64,000 nucleotides of DNA from an uncultured Porphyromonadaceae bacterium (GTDB taxonomy: Bacteria > Bacteroidota > Bacteroidia > Bacteroidales > Muribaculaceae). The position numbers were made by a program, and so were the translations under genes. The stretch is taken from NCBI GenBank assembly GCA_902495075.1, contig CABUVO010000023.1, forward strand, positions 1 to 64,000. Direction: 5' to 3'. The stretch's first letter is position 1. The number at the start of each line of letters is the position of its first letter. This document shows, piece by piece, positions 14,449 to 23,729 of this stretch. The notes beneath the pieces were generated by a model. It saw only the letters and a program-made list of their open reading frames with translations, was not told the DNA's origin and searched no databases.

Positions 14449-16689
14449 CTACTCAACCCTTGTTGCCGATATGGAATGATTTCCAACCTTTGATAGAACT
14501 ACAGATGAGCGAGGATCGCACTTTTCTCCGTCGACTGATACGATATTCATTCCTCGGGGCGCAACAGCTATTGCAGAAGTTCCATCAGGAATACTGAAAC
14601 TGAATTCGATGCCATTGGAACCTTCTTTTGCTTCAAAATTTATATCACCCCTGACAGTTGGCACAACCGTACGCACCCATTCGATTCCTGCCAAGTCGGG
14701 AGCAACACGGAATGATCTAAAGCCGGGACTCAATGGTTCAATGCCGCAAACCTTTTGTGATAGAATGGTTAATCCACCTCCACTCCACGCATGATTAGTG
14801 GTGCCTCCACCAAATCCCTCCTTGCCAATTCCCCACCCTTCAAAGAGGGTTGAATATTCAGGGTTATCAACCATTGGTCCGAAACGTCGTTTCATACGCT
14901 CAAGTGCGAATTTACCTTCTCCCATATCGAACAGAGCTTCCGTTACATATTTCTCCATATATGGGCTGGCATGTTGAGTGGTCTTGAAGATTTCAAGAAG
15001 TGCCAGATACTTATCCTTATCTGCAAGTCCTGACACCACTGCAAGAGCCTGAACTCGGTCATCGGTATCATCCTTGTAGTCCGGATGACGATAGGCTTTC
15101 TCGGTCCAGAACGAGCGGTTGAAAGCTTCTTTAAGATTATGCATCTCCTTGGAAATCGAATCTGCATCAGCTTTGTTACCAAGAGATATTGCCATTTCCC
15201 GCAAGCCGGTTTGAGCAATGTAATATAATGCGTTATAGAGCGCTACTTTGTCGATATTGTCTCCCCAATCACCCCAGTGCCAGCCTCCTTCTCGATCTGC
15301 CATGGTGCCGTCGGGAGCCTTTTTCCATACGGATAGATATCGTTTCACGCCATCATAAAGATCCGCAGCGGTTTCAAGATCACCGGTATTGAGGACATAG
15401 TTCCAGAAACCATATTTACCAACTGAAGCAAGCATCTGCCCTGGCAACTCCTTGTTCCAGTTCGACGATGGCACTGGAGCATAGATACTTCCATCGGGAC
15501 GTTGCCAACCAATGAGCTCGTACATCCCCTTTTTCATCAGAGCGTGGCTTGAGGGAGAAAGAGCATAAAAAGCCTCTCCGGATTCGTTAACCTCGTCACC
15601 CCACCACTGCGCGCGTTCCCGATCCGGACAATCCATATACGTATCGCGCATGGTCACATAGAGCGTACGCAAAGCTTTTTGCCGGTATTTGTTAAGGAAA
15701 TCGTCGCTACATTCGAATGTACCTGAAAAATCAGTATCATAACCGGTCTCTCGATAAGCCACATTCTGCACCTGCACCTCTTTGGGAACTGTGTATATCA
15801 CATGATGACCGTTCATCCAGCCGGGAGCTTCATAAGTCTGAACCCCTTTCTTAGTCACATACTCTGCATATACGCCGGGCTCTCCTCCACCCATGTAATT
15901 ATCAGTGCGGATATCGATTTTTTTACCAGCAGGCGCAGACACTGTCATTAGCGGGTTTACGTGGCAATTATAAGGAAGCTTTGCTATGATAGTATCCGCC
16001 TTGACTCCAGGTCTGCGCTCTACCGACACATAGTTTGCAACACCATAGTCTTTCCACTGCGGTATAATTCTGTCATGAAGTTTGCCCCAGGGTTTGTCTC
16101 CTTCAGCACCAACTTCTTTGGCATTTTTCCATTTCTGTGATTCAGACTGCCAGCCAGATATGTCACGACGCGCGTCGAAACCAATATTTGACTCCGGAAG
16201 ACGATAATTTGGGATAGTTCGATCGGGCATATAAAACGCCGGATGCAGCTGTCCTCTCCAGTTATTGCCTGTATTTAGTTCGGGTAAATACTCACAGCTC
16301 ATAAAGAACGCACCCTTGCCTGAGGGGTTATAGGAAAAACCTTGCTTTCCAAAATACCACACAAGAGCGGATACAAGATTCTTCCCTTTATGGAGATAAG
16401 GACTTAGATCCACCGCATCGCAATATGAATCCTCCGGATTAGGTCCGCGCTTCACACCTCCTTCTCGCACCACAAGAATGCCATTTATCCAAAGCCAATA
16501 CTTACTGTCAGCGGCAATACGGGTGAACGCATTATGTGGAATGTCTTGCAGATCAAATTCATTCTGAAAGCACATCCACGTGCTTGTCTTGTCCTTGTTG
16601 TCAACAGTGGTAATCCAACTGGGTTCGGAAGCAAATGCATAAGAACATAAAGCGACCGATACCAACATCATAAATACTTTGAGTTTCAT
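14449..16689 (-). CDS. Alpha-L-rhamnosidase-like glycoside hydrolase (GH78)
   Basis: 746 residues. Signal peptide at 1-20 (cut near AFA-SEP). An N-terminal beta domain with a carbohydrate-binding look (WLWINGILVVREGG, FFMSCEYLP) precedes an (alpha/alpha)6 barrel carrying DCPDRERAQWWGDEVNESG, the GH78 catalytic-acid region, then DGSIYAPVPS and GGWHWGDWGDN. A C-terminal beta sandwich (SPGFRSFRVAPDLAG) is typical of the family. It probably releases terminal rhamnose from glycans in the periplasm or at the surface. No SusC/SusD pair is adjacent, so it is not in a classic PUL. Its promoter is at 16745-16775. Confidence 0.8.
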   Translation of the reverse strand: MKLKVFMMLVSVALCSYAFASEPSWITTVDNKDKTSTWMCFQNEFDLQDIPHNAFTRIAADSKYWLWINGILVVREGGVKRGPNPEDSYCDAVDLSPYLHKGKNLVSALVWYFGKQGFSYNPSGKGAFFMSCEYLPELNTGNNWRGQLHPAFYMPDRTIPNYRLPESNIGFDARRDISGWQSESQKWKNAKEVGAEGDKPWGKLHDRIIPQWKDYGVANYVSVERRPGVKADTIIAKLPYNCHVNPLMTVSAPAGKKIDIRTDNYMGGGEPGVYAEYVTKKGVQTYEAPGWMNGHHVIYTVPKEVQVQNVAYRETGYDTDFSGTFECSDDFLNKYRQKALRTLYVTMRDTYMDCPDRERAQWWGDEVNESGEAFYALSPSSHALMKKGMYELIGWQRPDGSIYAPVPSSNWNKELPGQMLASVGKYGFWNYVLNTGDLETAADLYDGVKRYLSVWKKAPDGTMADREGGWHWGDWGDNIDKVALYNALYYIAQTGLREMAISLGNKADADSISKEMHNLKEAFNRSFWTEKAYRHPDYKDDTDDRVQALAVVSGLADKDKYLALLEIFKTTQHASPYMEKYVTEALFDMGEGKFALERMKRRFGPMVDNPEYSTLFEGWGIGKEGFGGGTTNHAWSGGGLTILSQKVCGIEPLSPGFRSFRVAPDLAGIEWVRTVVPTVRGDINFEAKEGSNGIEFSFSIPDGTSAIAVAPRGMNIVSVDGEKCDPRSSVVLSKVGNHSISATRVE

Positions 16690-16744
16690 AATACAGGTTA
16701 ATTATCGCTGACTATAGCCAGCATTCTTGATATATTGGTGTTTG

Positions 16745-16775
16745 CAAATTTAACGATATATTCTGAAGCGGCAAA
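16745..16775 (-). promoter_or_regulatory. Promoter of the rhamnosidase gene
   Basis: On the minus strand TTTG (16772-16775), 19 bases, TAAATTTG (16745-16752). Predicted start is about 16738, giving a leader of about 49 bases. Confidence 0.65.
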
Positions 16776-16826
16776 CAATTCTGATAAATTTAAAACGCTC
16801 TTATCTCCAATCCCTACTCACCACGT

Positions 16827-16946
16827 TTATCGTCGTGCAAAGCCCAACGATAAGGTAAAAAGTAAGAACCCCCACATTAGAGGCGTCCCAATTCACCTTT
16901 AACCTATTCCCTATCACCTATAACCTTATCCGGCATAGCACAATAA
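16827..16946 (-). repeat. REPIN-like dispersed repeat, copy 2 (two inverted hairpins)
   Basis: The reverse strand of 16876-16946 repeats 3087-3160. At the other end, 16827-16855 carries a second hairpin (TTATCGT...ACGATAAGG) in inverted orientation to the first, so the unit reads hairpin-body-inverted hairpin, the layout of REPIN elements. Confidence 0.55.
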
Positions 16947-16957
16947 ATAGGAACGAG

Positions 16958-16989
16958 TTTGGTATTTTTAAGACATATATATAATTTTG
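16958..16989 (+). promoter_or_regulatory. Promoter of the B3/B4-domain gene
   Basis: TTTG 16958-16961, 20 bases, TAATTTTG 16982-16989. It supports the ATG at 17040 over a longer frame that starts inside the promoter. Confidence 0.7.
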
Positions 16990-17039
16990 CACTGATAAGT
17001 AATAATTTCAAATACTCATGTTCCAGAATTATTAATGAT

Positions 17040-17705
17040 ATGTTTGACATCAAATTTTCTGACAAGATAAAGGTTGCTGCCCTCGGTTTGCGGGTTTTGG
17101 CAATAGAAGCAGATGTTCTCAACCCTGAGACATCAGACTCACTTTGGAATGAAATTGAGAAAGAGGCTGCTGCCATTAAAAATCAATTCACCACGGAGAT
17201 GATCAACAAAAGATCTGCCATCTCCGCCACCCGTCAAGCCTATAAAGCTCTTGGGAAAGAACCCAACAGATACCGACCTTCAGCAGAAGCTTTATGTCGT
17301 AGGGTAGTTAATGGCAAGGGACTATATCGACTCACGACATTAGTAGATTTTATAAATCTTCTATCCATGCATACCGGACACAGTATCGGAGGCTTTGATG
17401 CAGATAAGATCTCAGGTAACACACTGATCCTTGGGAGTGGAGAACAGGGGGAAGAATTTCATGCCATAGGTCGTGGTCTCCTCAACATAGAGAATCTTCC
17501 CGTATATCGCGATGCGATCGGTGGTATCGGTACACCTACAAGCGATGAGGAACGCACAAAACTAACAACCGACACAACTCGGTTGTTGATGCTTATTAAC
17601 GTCTATGACACCTCTGAGGATATGGAATCTTTAAAGAAATTTACTCTCGAACTTCTTGAAAAACATTGTCATCCTACACGCGTAGAATACACTCTCATCA
17701 GCTGA
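17040..17705 (+). CDS. B3/B4 tRNA-binding domain protein
   Basis: 221 residues. Stand-alone B3/B4 domain like that of phenylalanyl-tRNA synthetase beta, which edits or recognises tRNA: RSAISATRQAYKALGKEPNR, YRPSAEALCRRVVNGKGLY and LVDFINLLSMHTGHSIGGFD are characteristic, and DAIGGIGTPTSDEERT follows. It lacks any synthetase core, so a role in trans-editing of mischarged tRNA or in amino-acid metabolism is possible but unproven. It ends one base before the stop of the convergent TonB-dependent receptor gene, with no terminator between them. Confidence 0.8.
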   Translation: MFDIKFSDKIKVAALGLRVLAIEADVLNPETSDSLWNEIEKEAAAIKNQFTTEMINKRSAISATRQAYKALGKEPNRYRPSAEALCRRVVNGKGLYRLTTLVDFINLLSMHTGHSIGGFDADKISGNTLILGSGEQGEEFHAIGRGLLNIENLPVYRDAIGGIGTPTSDEERTKLTTDTTRLLMLINVYDTSEDMESLKKFTLELLEKHCHPTRVEYTLIS

Positions 17706-17706
17706 A

Positions 17707-20112
17707 TCAGAATTCCACCGACAAGCGCACATTAAACTGACGGCGCGTTAGATAATTAGGCACTGCATACTGGATGTTATTGACATCCGTGACCCAATAA
17801 TAACTGCTGACATTACTGATGTCGAGAAGATTGAAGCAGTCGAGTCCGAGCACGATACTGCGGAAATGTCGCCAGAAATTATATGGTCTGACCCCATTTG
17901 TGGGCGCACCCACAAGCTGATAACTGATTCCTATATCCAATCGCTTGTATGCCGGAGCACGGAAATACGATTCGGAACGGCTTTTATGCGGAGCGGTCAT
18001 CGTTAGTCCGTCGGAGAATATACCCCTTAAACTGAATTTAAGCTTAGGGAATTTAGGGAAATAATCCGTAAAATACAGACTGACAGAATATCGTTGATCG
18101 CTTGGAAGCGGAACTTTCTTACCATCAAGAGTCTGCTGCGTTTTCATCAATGAGAAACTCAGCCAAGAATCAGAACCTTCCACAAACTGACCGAAAAGTT
18201 TCAAATCAAGACCGGTAACAAAACCTTTGGAATCATTCACACCTGAATAATTGACTTTAAGATTGTCATATTCATAAGATATGAGATTCGACATGTTCTT
18301 ATAATAAACCTCTCCAGTAAGTTTGAAGGGGCGATTCATTGCCCGGAAAGTATAATCTGTACCCACGATAAAGTGTAGACTACGGGGAGATTTTATATCA
18401 CGGTTTAACTCAATTGCATGATTCCCGTCAGCATCGGTGACTGCATGCCGGAACTCTTTGTAAAATGGAGATTGATAATACAATCCCGCTGCAGCTCTGA
18501 AATTAAAACTACTTCCAACAGGAGTCAATGAGAAATTAACACGCGGTGATACGAGAAACTCCTTGTTAAAATCCCAATAAGAGAATCGGAGACCTCCGTT
18601 TATGGTCATATACGCCTTGTCGGTGTCTATATAATATGCATCTTCCGCATATGCCGAGAACCGGTTGGTCGAAAGATTATGATTTGACGAAAGATTGTAG
18701 ATCAGATGCACTCCATCGGGCAATGTCGGAAGTGAATATCCCGCAGAATCTCGCCATTCCCACTCTTTTGTGCGATCGCGGAATGTTTCACGCCTGTAGT
18801 CAAGCCCATAAGAAATATGGTTACCCTTTACACGGGTTTCTCCTTTAAGAAACAGACGGAACACGGATGCTTTCAATCGGTTGCGGGAATGCTCCATATA
18901 TTTGCCGACACCAAGTTCTCCTCCGACACCCTCCGAACCGGAAGTGCCTGCCTGATTAAGCCAGTATTCTCCGGATATGTCGTAAGAGACAAGTTCATTT
19001 GTAAGAAATCCGGAGGCTCCTATCATAAAACTTGTGGCGCGGTTATGTCGATACAAAGCTGAGATTGATCCGAGGAATGTCTCAAACTTGTCCCTCTCCT
19101 GCCCGTCGAAATATACCTTAAAATGCTTCACATCCTGCGCGGTTCCAAATGTAGTTTCGCGATCATGGGGTGTAAAGTTATAATGATTCAAGGATATATT
19201 TCCCAGAAAATTAAATGTCCATTTGTCGTTGGGCTTAAGATTCAGATTAGTCTGATAATCAAAATACGTAGGATCATATTCTCCCTTAGTATCCATTGAG
19301 GAAAGGAGCGAATTGTTTTTCTTAAACCTCAATCCGTGGAGTTGCGAGAATTTACCGGAATTTTGTCCAATTGTGAGCGATGCCCCCATAAGGCTGGCAG
19401 ATACGGCTCCTTCAAACGCTTCCGGCTCCCGATAGGTTATATCGAGTGCTGACGACATCTTGTCGTCATACCTTGCCGGGAAACCGCCTGAAGAGAACTT
19501 AAGATTACCAACCATGTCAGGATTAATTATGCTTAGTCCCTCTTGTTGCCCGGCTCTGACAAGCTGAGGACGATATATCTCGGTACCGTTGATATATACT
19601 GAATTCTCATCAAACGATCCCCCTCTTACCGAATATTGTGAACTCAACTCATTGGAAGAATTGACTCCGGGCATTGTCGAGATCATTGCCTCTACGCTAC
19701 CACCGGAAACATCTGGCGAAAGTTTGAAACTTTCAGTGTTGAAACTCTGCATCCCATTGATATTATTCTTGAATCCGAGCACTTCGAGCTCTTTTAATTC
19801 AATATCATTAGGATACATTCTCACATTTAGAGTCAGATCCCCTTTAGGATTTATGAGTTTATGATTAACGGTTTTGAAACCAATACAGCTGAACACCAAC
19901 TCCACAGTGTCTTTCTGCGCTACAGACAGGCTGTATTGTCCTTTAAGATCAGAGTTGGTTCCAATGGCTGTGCCTGCAACTCTTACAGTTGCAAATTCAA
20001 CAGGCTTATCTTCATTATCCACTATTTTACCGGAAATCTTTACATTTTCGGCAAAAATCGGCAATGAAACTGAAATTGATATTATGAGTGTTATGAATGC
20101 GCGGATTCTCAT
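17707..20112 (-). CDS. TonB-dependent receptor with carboxypeptidase-like regulatory domain
   Basis: 801 residues, outer-membrane beta barrel. Signal peptide 1-21; residues about 24-100 form a CarboxypepD_reg-like domain (KISGKIVDNEDKPVEFATVR, IGTNSDLKGQYSLSV); the plug follows at about 115-230 (SGGSVEAMISTMPGVNSSNE, QYSVRGGSFDENSVYINGTE); the barrel ends with a C-terminal Phe (RLSVEF). It is smaller than SusC and has no SusD partner, so it more likely takes up a metal chelate, cofactor or peptide than a polysaccharide. The MFS gene lies 96 bases upstream on the same strand. It would depend on the TonB system encoded at 57-60.5 kb or a paralogue. Confidence 0.88.
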   Translation of the reverse strand: MRIRAFITLIISISVSLPIFAENVKISGKIVDNEDKPVEFATVRVAGTAIGTNSDLKGQYSLSVAQKDTVELVFSCIGFKTVNHKLINPKGDLTLNVRMYPNDIELKELEVLGFKNNINGMQSFNTESFKLSPDVSGGSVEAMISTMPGVNSSNELSSQYSVRGGSFDENSVYINGTEIYRPQLVRAGQQEGLSIINPDMVGNLKFSSGGFPARYDDKMSSALDITYREPEAFEGAVSASLMGASLTIGQNSGKFSQLHGLRFKKNNSLLSSMDTKGEYDPTYFDYQTNLNLKPNDKWTFNFLGNISLNHYNFTPHDRETTFGTAQDVKHFKVYFDGQERDKFETFLGSISALYRHNRATSFMIGASGFLTNELVSYDISGEYWLNQAGTSGSEGVGGELGVGKYMEHSRNRLKASVFRLFLKGETRVKGNHISYGLDYRRETFRDRTKEWEWRDSAGYSLPTLPDGVHLIYNLSSNHNLSTNRFSAYAEDAYYIDTDKAYMTINGGLRFSYWDFNKEFLVSPRVNFSLTPVGSSFNFRAAAGLYYQSPFYKEFRHAVTDADGNHAIELNRDIKSPRSLHFIVGTDYTFRAMNRPFKLTGEVYYKNMSNLISYEYDNLKVNYSGVNDSKGFVTGLDLKLFGQFVEGSDSWLSFSLMKTQQTLDGKKVPLPSDQRYSVSLYFTDYFPKFPKLKFSLRGIFSDGLTMTAPHKSRSESYFRAPAYKRLDIGISYQLVGAPTNGVRPYNFWRHFRSIVLGLDCFNLLDISNVSSYYWVTDVNNIQYAVPNYLTRRQFNVRLSVEF

Positions 20113-20208
20113 TTCTTGATTGGGATAGGAGCAACGGCTCCAATACTAAGAAAACGCGACCACACCATTTATATTATATCCACATCGCAGACCGTGCATA
20201 AGATGGCT

Positions 20209-21366
20209 TTAGGCCCCTTCTGTTTTATATTTACGATGGAGCATAAGAAAACACAACATCCCTACTAAGGCGAATGGTATTCCGATAAGTGCCGTAAAAT
20301 CATACGGAAGCCCATAATTGATCGCAGCTCCACCAATAGCAGCAGATGTGGCATTAGAAACATTGAATGCAATCTGAATTCCGGCGGCACCAAGCATCTC
20401 TCCTCCTTTTGAAAACCCAACGATAAGATATTGGGGCGGTCCACCTACTCCGAAGAGACACGCACTCGCCACAAAGGCAAGTAAAAGTGAAAGGAACTTG
20501 ATATCACTGAAGAAAAACAATGCCGGCAAAACGATGAGCATTAGTCCGGCAATAGTCGCACTGACAAGCGAAGGACTATGTTTAGTTGCCATTTTACCGG
20601 CAATAAAGTTTCCGAAAACCATACCAAAACCGACAAGTACCATTATCCAGGTCATATCTGACAATGTGAATCCTGTGATATTTGTCATTACAGGACTTAT
20701 ATAACTCAGCCAGCAATACACAGCTGCCTGTGCAAAAAACACACCACCATAAATCAGCCATGGCGCGGATGACCTGAGAAATTTAAACTCTCCTTTGATA
20801 TTGGAATGTGGAAGTGGAGAGATATAGGGCACAATGAATTTTATACACAGAAAGGCAATTAAACCGAATAATGCCACCAATGCGAACATGTATCTCCATA
20901 CGAGCACATTGCTTATAAATGTAGCAAAAGGCACTCCAACCACATTTGCCACAGTCATTCCCCCTATCATTATTGCAACGGCGGCAGCCCCCTCTCCTTT
21001 TGTCGCGAGTTTTGTGCAAACTATCGCTCCTGCTCCGAAAAAAGCGCCATGCGGCAAACCGGCTATAAACCTCGCAACGAGCAACGCAACATAACCGGGC
21101 GATAATGCAGCAAACAGGTTTCCTCCGAATATTACTGCAGCAAGAATTAACAATACAGATTTTAAAGGCATATTGCGCAGCAACAATAACAACGGAGAAC
21201 CTAAGGCAACACCTAAAGAATATGCTGAAATAAGATGACCCGCCTTATCCACACTGATATCCAGGTCTTTTGCCACATCTCCAAGTATTCCCATCATGCC
21301 GAACTCTGCAATTCCCAAAGCAAACGTGCCGACTGCAATAGCCCAGAAACTGAATTTAGTCTTCAT
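20209..21366 (-). CDS. MFS transporter, AraJ-like sugar/drug efflux group
   Basis: 385 residues with twelve hydrophobic segments. The start, FWAIAVGTFALGIAEFGMMG, and GHLISAYSLGVALGSPLLLL match the DHA1 efflux members AraJ/YdhP/SotB. Motif A is reduced. ARFIAGLPHGAFFGAGAIVC and VANVVGVPFATF are conserved in the group. It probably exports a small metabolite by proton antiport across the inner membrane; the substrate is unknown. It is encoded upstream of the TonB-dependent receptor on the same strand, and the two may form an import/export pair. Confidence 0.82.
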   Translation of the reverse strand: MKTKFSFWAIAVGTFALGIAEFGMMGILGDVAKDLDISVDKAGHLISAYSLGVALGSPLLLLLRNMPLKSVLLILAAVIFGGNLFAALSPGYVALLVARFIAGLPHGAFFGAGAIVCTKLATKGEGAAAVAIMIGGMTVANVVGVPFATFISNVLVWRYMFALVALFGLIAFLCIKFIVPYISPLPHSNIKGEFKFLRSSAPWLIYGGVFFAQAAVYCWLSYISPVMTNITGFTLSDMTWIMVLVGFGMVFGNFIAGKMATKHSPSLVSATIAGLMLIVLPALFFFSDIKFLSLLLAFVASACLFGVGGPPQYLIVGFSKGGEMLGAAGIQIAFNVSNATSAAIGGAAINYGLPYDFTALIGIPFALVGMLCFLMLHRKYKTEGA

Positions 21367-21551
21367 TTTAACCTTATCTTAACCTAATTTCAACCTTAAT
21401 GACACTATAATAACTCAATTTTTCTCATTTTAGTTTGCAAAAGCGATTGAAGCTATTTAAACTATTTTTATTGTGCGTGTATTAAAACTTTTGTGCAAGT
21501 GCAACCCAAAGGTTAATAAAGGTTCCATTTTTATTTTCGCTCGAATTTTTA

Positions 21552-21559
21552 TACTTTTG
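21552..21559 (+). promoter_or_regulatory. -7 box of the tex promoter
   Basis: TACTTTTG followed by CA, 20 bases before the ATG; the -33 position has TTTT rather than TTTG. Confidence 0.45.
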
Positions 21560-21578
21560 CATTCACTTTATTTGAAAA

Positions 21579-23726
21579 ATGGAGAATATCATATCTGACG
21601 TTGCAAAGCGCCTTTCACTTCCGGAACGGAGTGTGTCCGCTGTTATAAAACTTCTTGACGAAGGAGCTACAGTGCCTTTTATCAGCCGCTATCGTAAAGA
21701 AGCCACAGGATCTCTTGATGAAGTAGCCGTGCGTTCAATTGAAACCACTCTTAAAACCGTTCGCGAGCTTTATGCTCGCAAGGAATTTGTTAAAGAGGCA
21801 ATTGAATCAGCGGGCGCGATGACTCCAAGAATAGAGCAAAGTCTTCGCGACGTCCAGACTATGACTGAAGTCGAAGACATCTATGCCCCTTTCAAACCTA
21901 AAAAACGCACCCGCGCCACAATCGCTCGTGAACGCGGACTGGAACCGCTTGCGAAAATAATTATGGCTGGAAATGCGACAGATCCGTTCGCTTCTGCGAG
22001 ACGTTTCATTCGTAACGAAGAGGTTGCAAGTGCTGAAGATGCCATTGCCGGTGCCTGCGACATTATTGCCGAATGGGCTTCAGAATCCACAAGATTACGC
22101 AATATGACCCGCAACTCCTATCAACGTCGCGGTTCACTCGTATGCTCTCCGGCTAAAGGGAAGGAGGAGGAGCTGGCTGCTTCTCCCTTCGCAATATATG
22201 GTAATTTCTCGAATTCAGTAAGAAGAATCCCTTCCCATCAGTATCTTGCCTTACGCCGGGCTGAAACCGAGGGAATGATAAAGGTAAAATATCAGTTAGA
22301 CGATTCTCACGGTTCGCTTGAGGAAGCACTGACCGAAGCATATGCATCGCGCAATGCCACGAATCAATGCAGAGAAATCATCGAAAATGCAGTGACAGAT
22401 GCCACAAAAAGACTTATCCGTCCTTCTGTAGAAAACGAGGTTTCTTCTTCGCTCAAAGAGGAAGCCGATCGAGTTGCGATTGATATCTTTGCCCAAAATT
22501 TGCGACAGCTTCTGCTTGCCTCTCCTCTCAAATGCCGCAGAGTGCTTGCCATTGACCCGGGCTACCGCACCGGATGCAAGGTCGTGGCTATTGATCAGCA
22601 AGGAAATCTTCTGGACGATACCGTGATTTATCCTACTCCTCCACGCAGTGACCTTGAAGGAGCAGCCACAACCCTGAGAAAACTGATTTCTCGTCATAAA
22701 CTCGATGCCATAGCCTTGGGTAACGGCACGGCATCTCGCGAAACAGAACGTTTCCTGAAGGATTTCAAACTCATGGGACCCGGCGCGATATTCGTCGTAA
22801 GTGAGGATGGGGCCTCGGTATATTCAGCCTCAGACATTGCCAGAAATGAATTCCCCGATAAAGACGTGACTGTGAGAGGAGCCGTGTCTATCGGGCGGCG
22901 CCTGATTGATCCTCTTGCTGAACTTGTGAAAATTGATCCTAAATCTATTGGTGTAGGACAATATCAACACGACGTTGACCAAAGCAAGCTTAAGAATGCC
23001 CTTGATTACACAGTGATGAGTTGTGTAAACGCCGTTGGAGTAGATGTCAACACTGCTTCCGCCAGCTTGTTGGCATATGTTTCCGGCATCGGACCCTCAT
23101 TAGCGGCAAACATCGTAAAATATCGAGCTGAGAACGGACCTTTCTCTACCCGAAAGGAGTTGAAGAAAGTTCCGAGATTGGGAGAAAAAGCATTTGAACA
23201 GGCTGCCGGTTTTCTACGGATCAGTACCGGTGAAGAACCCCTCGACAATACAGGTATTCATCCAGAAAGCTATCCGATTGTGAAGGAGATTGCAAGAATT
23301 GTAGGTGTCAAAACAAAAGATCTTCCTGCTAATGATAATCTTTTAAATAAAATCAACCCCGCAGAGTTAGCATCGAAAGGAATTGGCGGACTGGAAACAA
23401 TCACTGACATCATTGCGGAATTACGCAAACCGGGTCGCGATCCTCGTACAGATAACGCCGAGACAGCGTTTCAGCCTGCAATAGAATCGTTCGAACAGTT
23501 GAGAATCGGGCAGAAACTTCCGGGACTTGTCAGTAACATTACCGCATTCGGAGCCTTCATCGACCTCGGAATAAAGGAAAGCGGATTGCTACATATCTCA
23601 AAAATATCCACCCGACACATAAACGCAGTCAGCGATGTGCTTCGTCTTGGTCAGCAGATAGAGGTAACAGTCACCGATCTTGATCCAATTCGACACCGCA
23701 TCAGCTTATCCCTCCTTCCGCAGTAG
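21579..23726 (+). CDS. tex: Tex-type RNA-binding transcriptional accessory protein
   Basis: 715 residues. Order seen: N-terminal helical region (VPFISRYRKEATGSLDEVAV), YqgF-like domain beginning about 321 (VLAIDPGYRTGCKVV), helix-hairpin-helix repeats near 495-525 (VSGIGPSLAANIVKYRAENG) and a C-terminal S1 domain from about 645 (GLVSNITAFGAFIDLGIKES). Tex binds nucleic acid and affects transcription and stress tolerance; its exact role is unsettled. Monocistronic by layout; its stop is three bases from that of the convergent gene. Confidence 0.95.
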   Translation: MENIISDVAKRLSLPERSVSAVIKLLDEGATVPFISRYRKEATGSLDEVAVRSIETTLKTVRELYARKEFVKEAIESAGAMTPRIEQSLRDVQTMTEVEDIYAPFKPKKRTRATIARERGLEPLAKIIMAGNATDPFASARRFIRNEEVASAEDAIAGACDIIAEWASESTRLRNMTRNSYQRRGSLVCSPAKGKEEELAASPFAIYGNFSNSVRRIPSHQYLALRRAETEGMIKVKYQLDDSHGSLEEALTEAYASRNATNQCREIIENAVTDATKRLIRPSVENEVSSSLKEEADRVAIDIFAQNLRQLLLASPLKCRRVLAIDPGYRTGCKVVAIDQQGNLLDDTVIYPTPPRSDLEGAATTLRKLISRHKLDAIALGNGTASRETERFLKDFKLMGPGAIFVVSEDGASVYSASDIARNEFPDKDVTVRGAVSIGRRLIDPLAELVKIDPKSIGVGQYQHDVDQSKLKNALDYTVMSCVNAVGVDVNTASASLLAYVSGIGPSLAANIVKYRAENGPFSTRKELKKVPRLGEKAFEQAAGFLRISTGEEPLDNTGIHPESYPIVKEIARIVGVKTKDLPANDNLLNKINPAELASKGIGGLETITDIIAELRKPGRDPRTDNAETAFQPAIESFEQLRIGQKLPGLVSNITAFGAFIDLGIKESGLLHISKISTRHINAVSDVLRLGQQIEVTVTDLDPIRHRISLSLLPQ

Positions 23727-23729
23727 TTC

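Larger units (their letters stand above)
16690..17039. other. Divergent intergenic region with promoters and a REPIN-like repeat
   Basis: 350 bases without a gene between the rhamnosidase and B3/B4-domain genes. It holds a minus-strand promoter (16745-16775), a 120-bp repeat with a hairpin at each end (16827-16946) and a plus-strand promoter (16958-16989). A 6-bp hairpin at 16707-16722 lies in the rhamnosidase leader. Confidence 0.7.
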
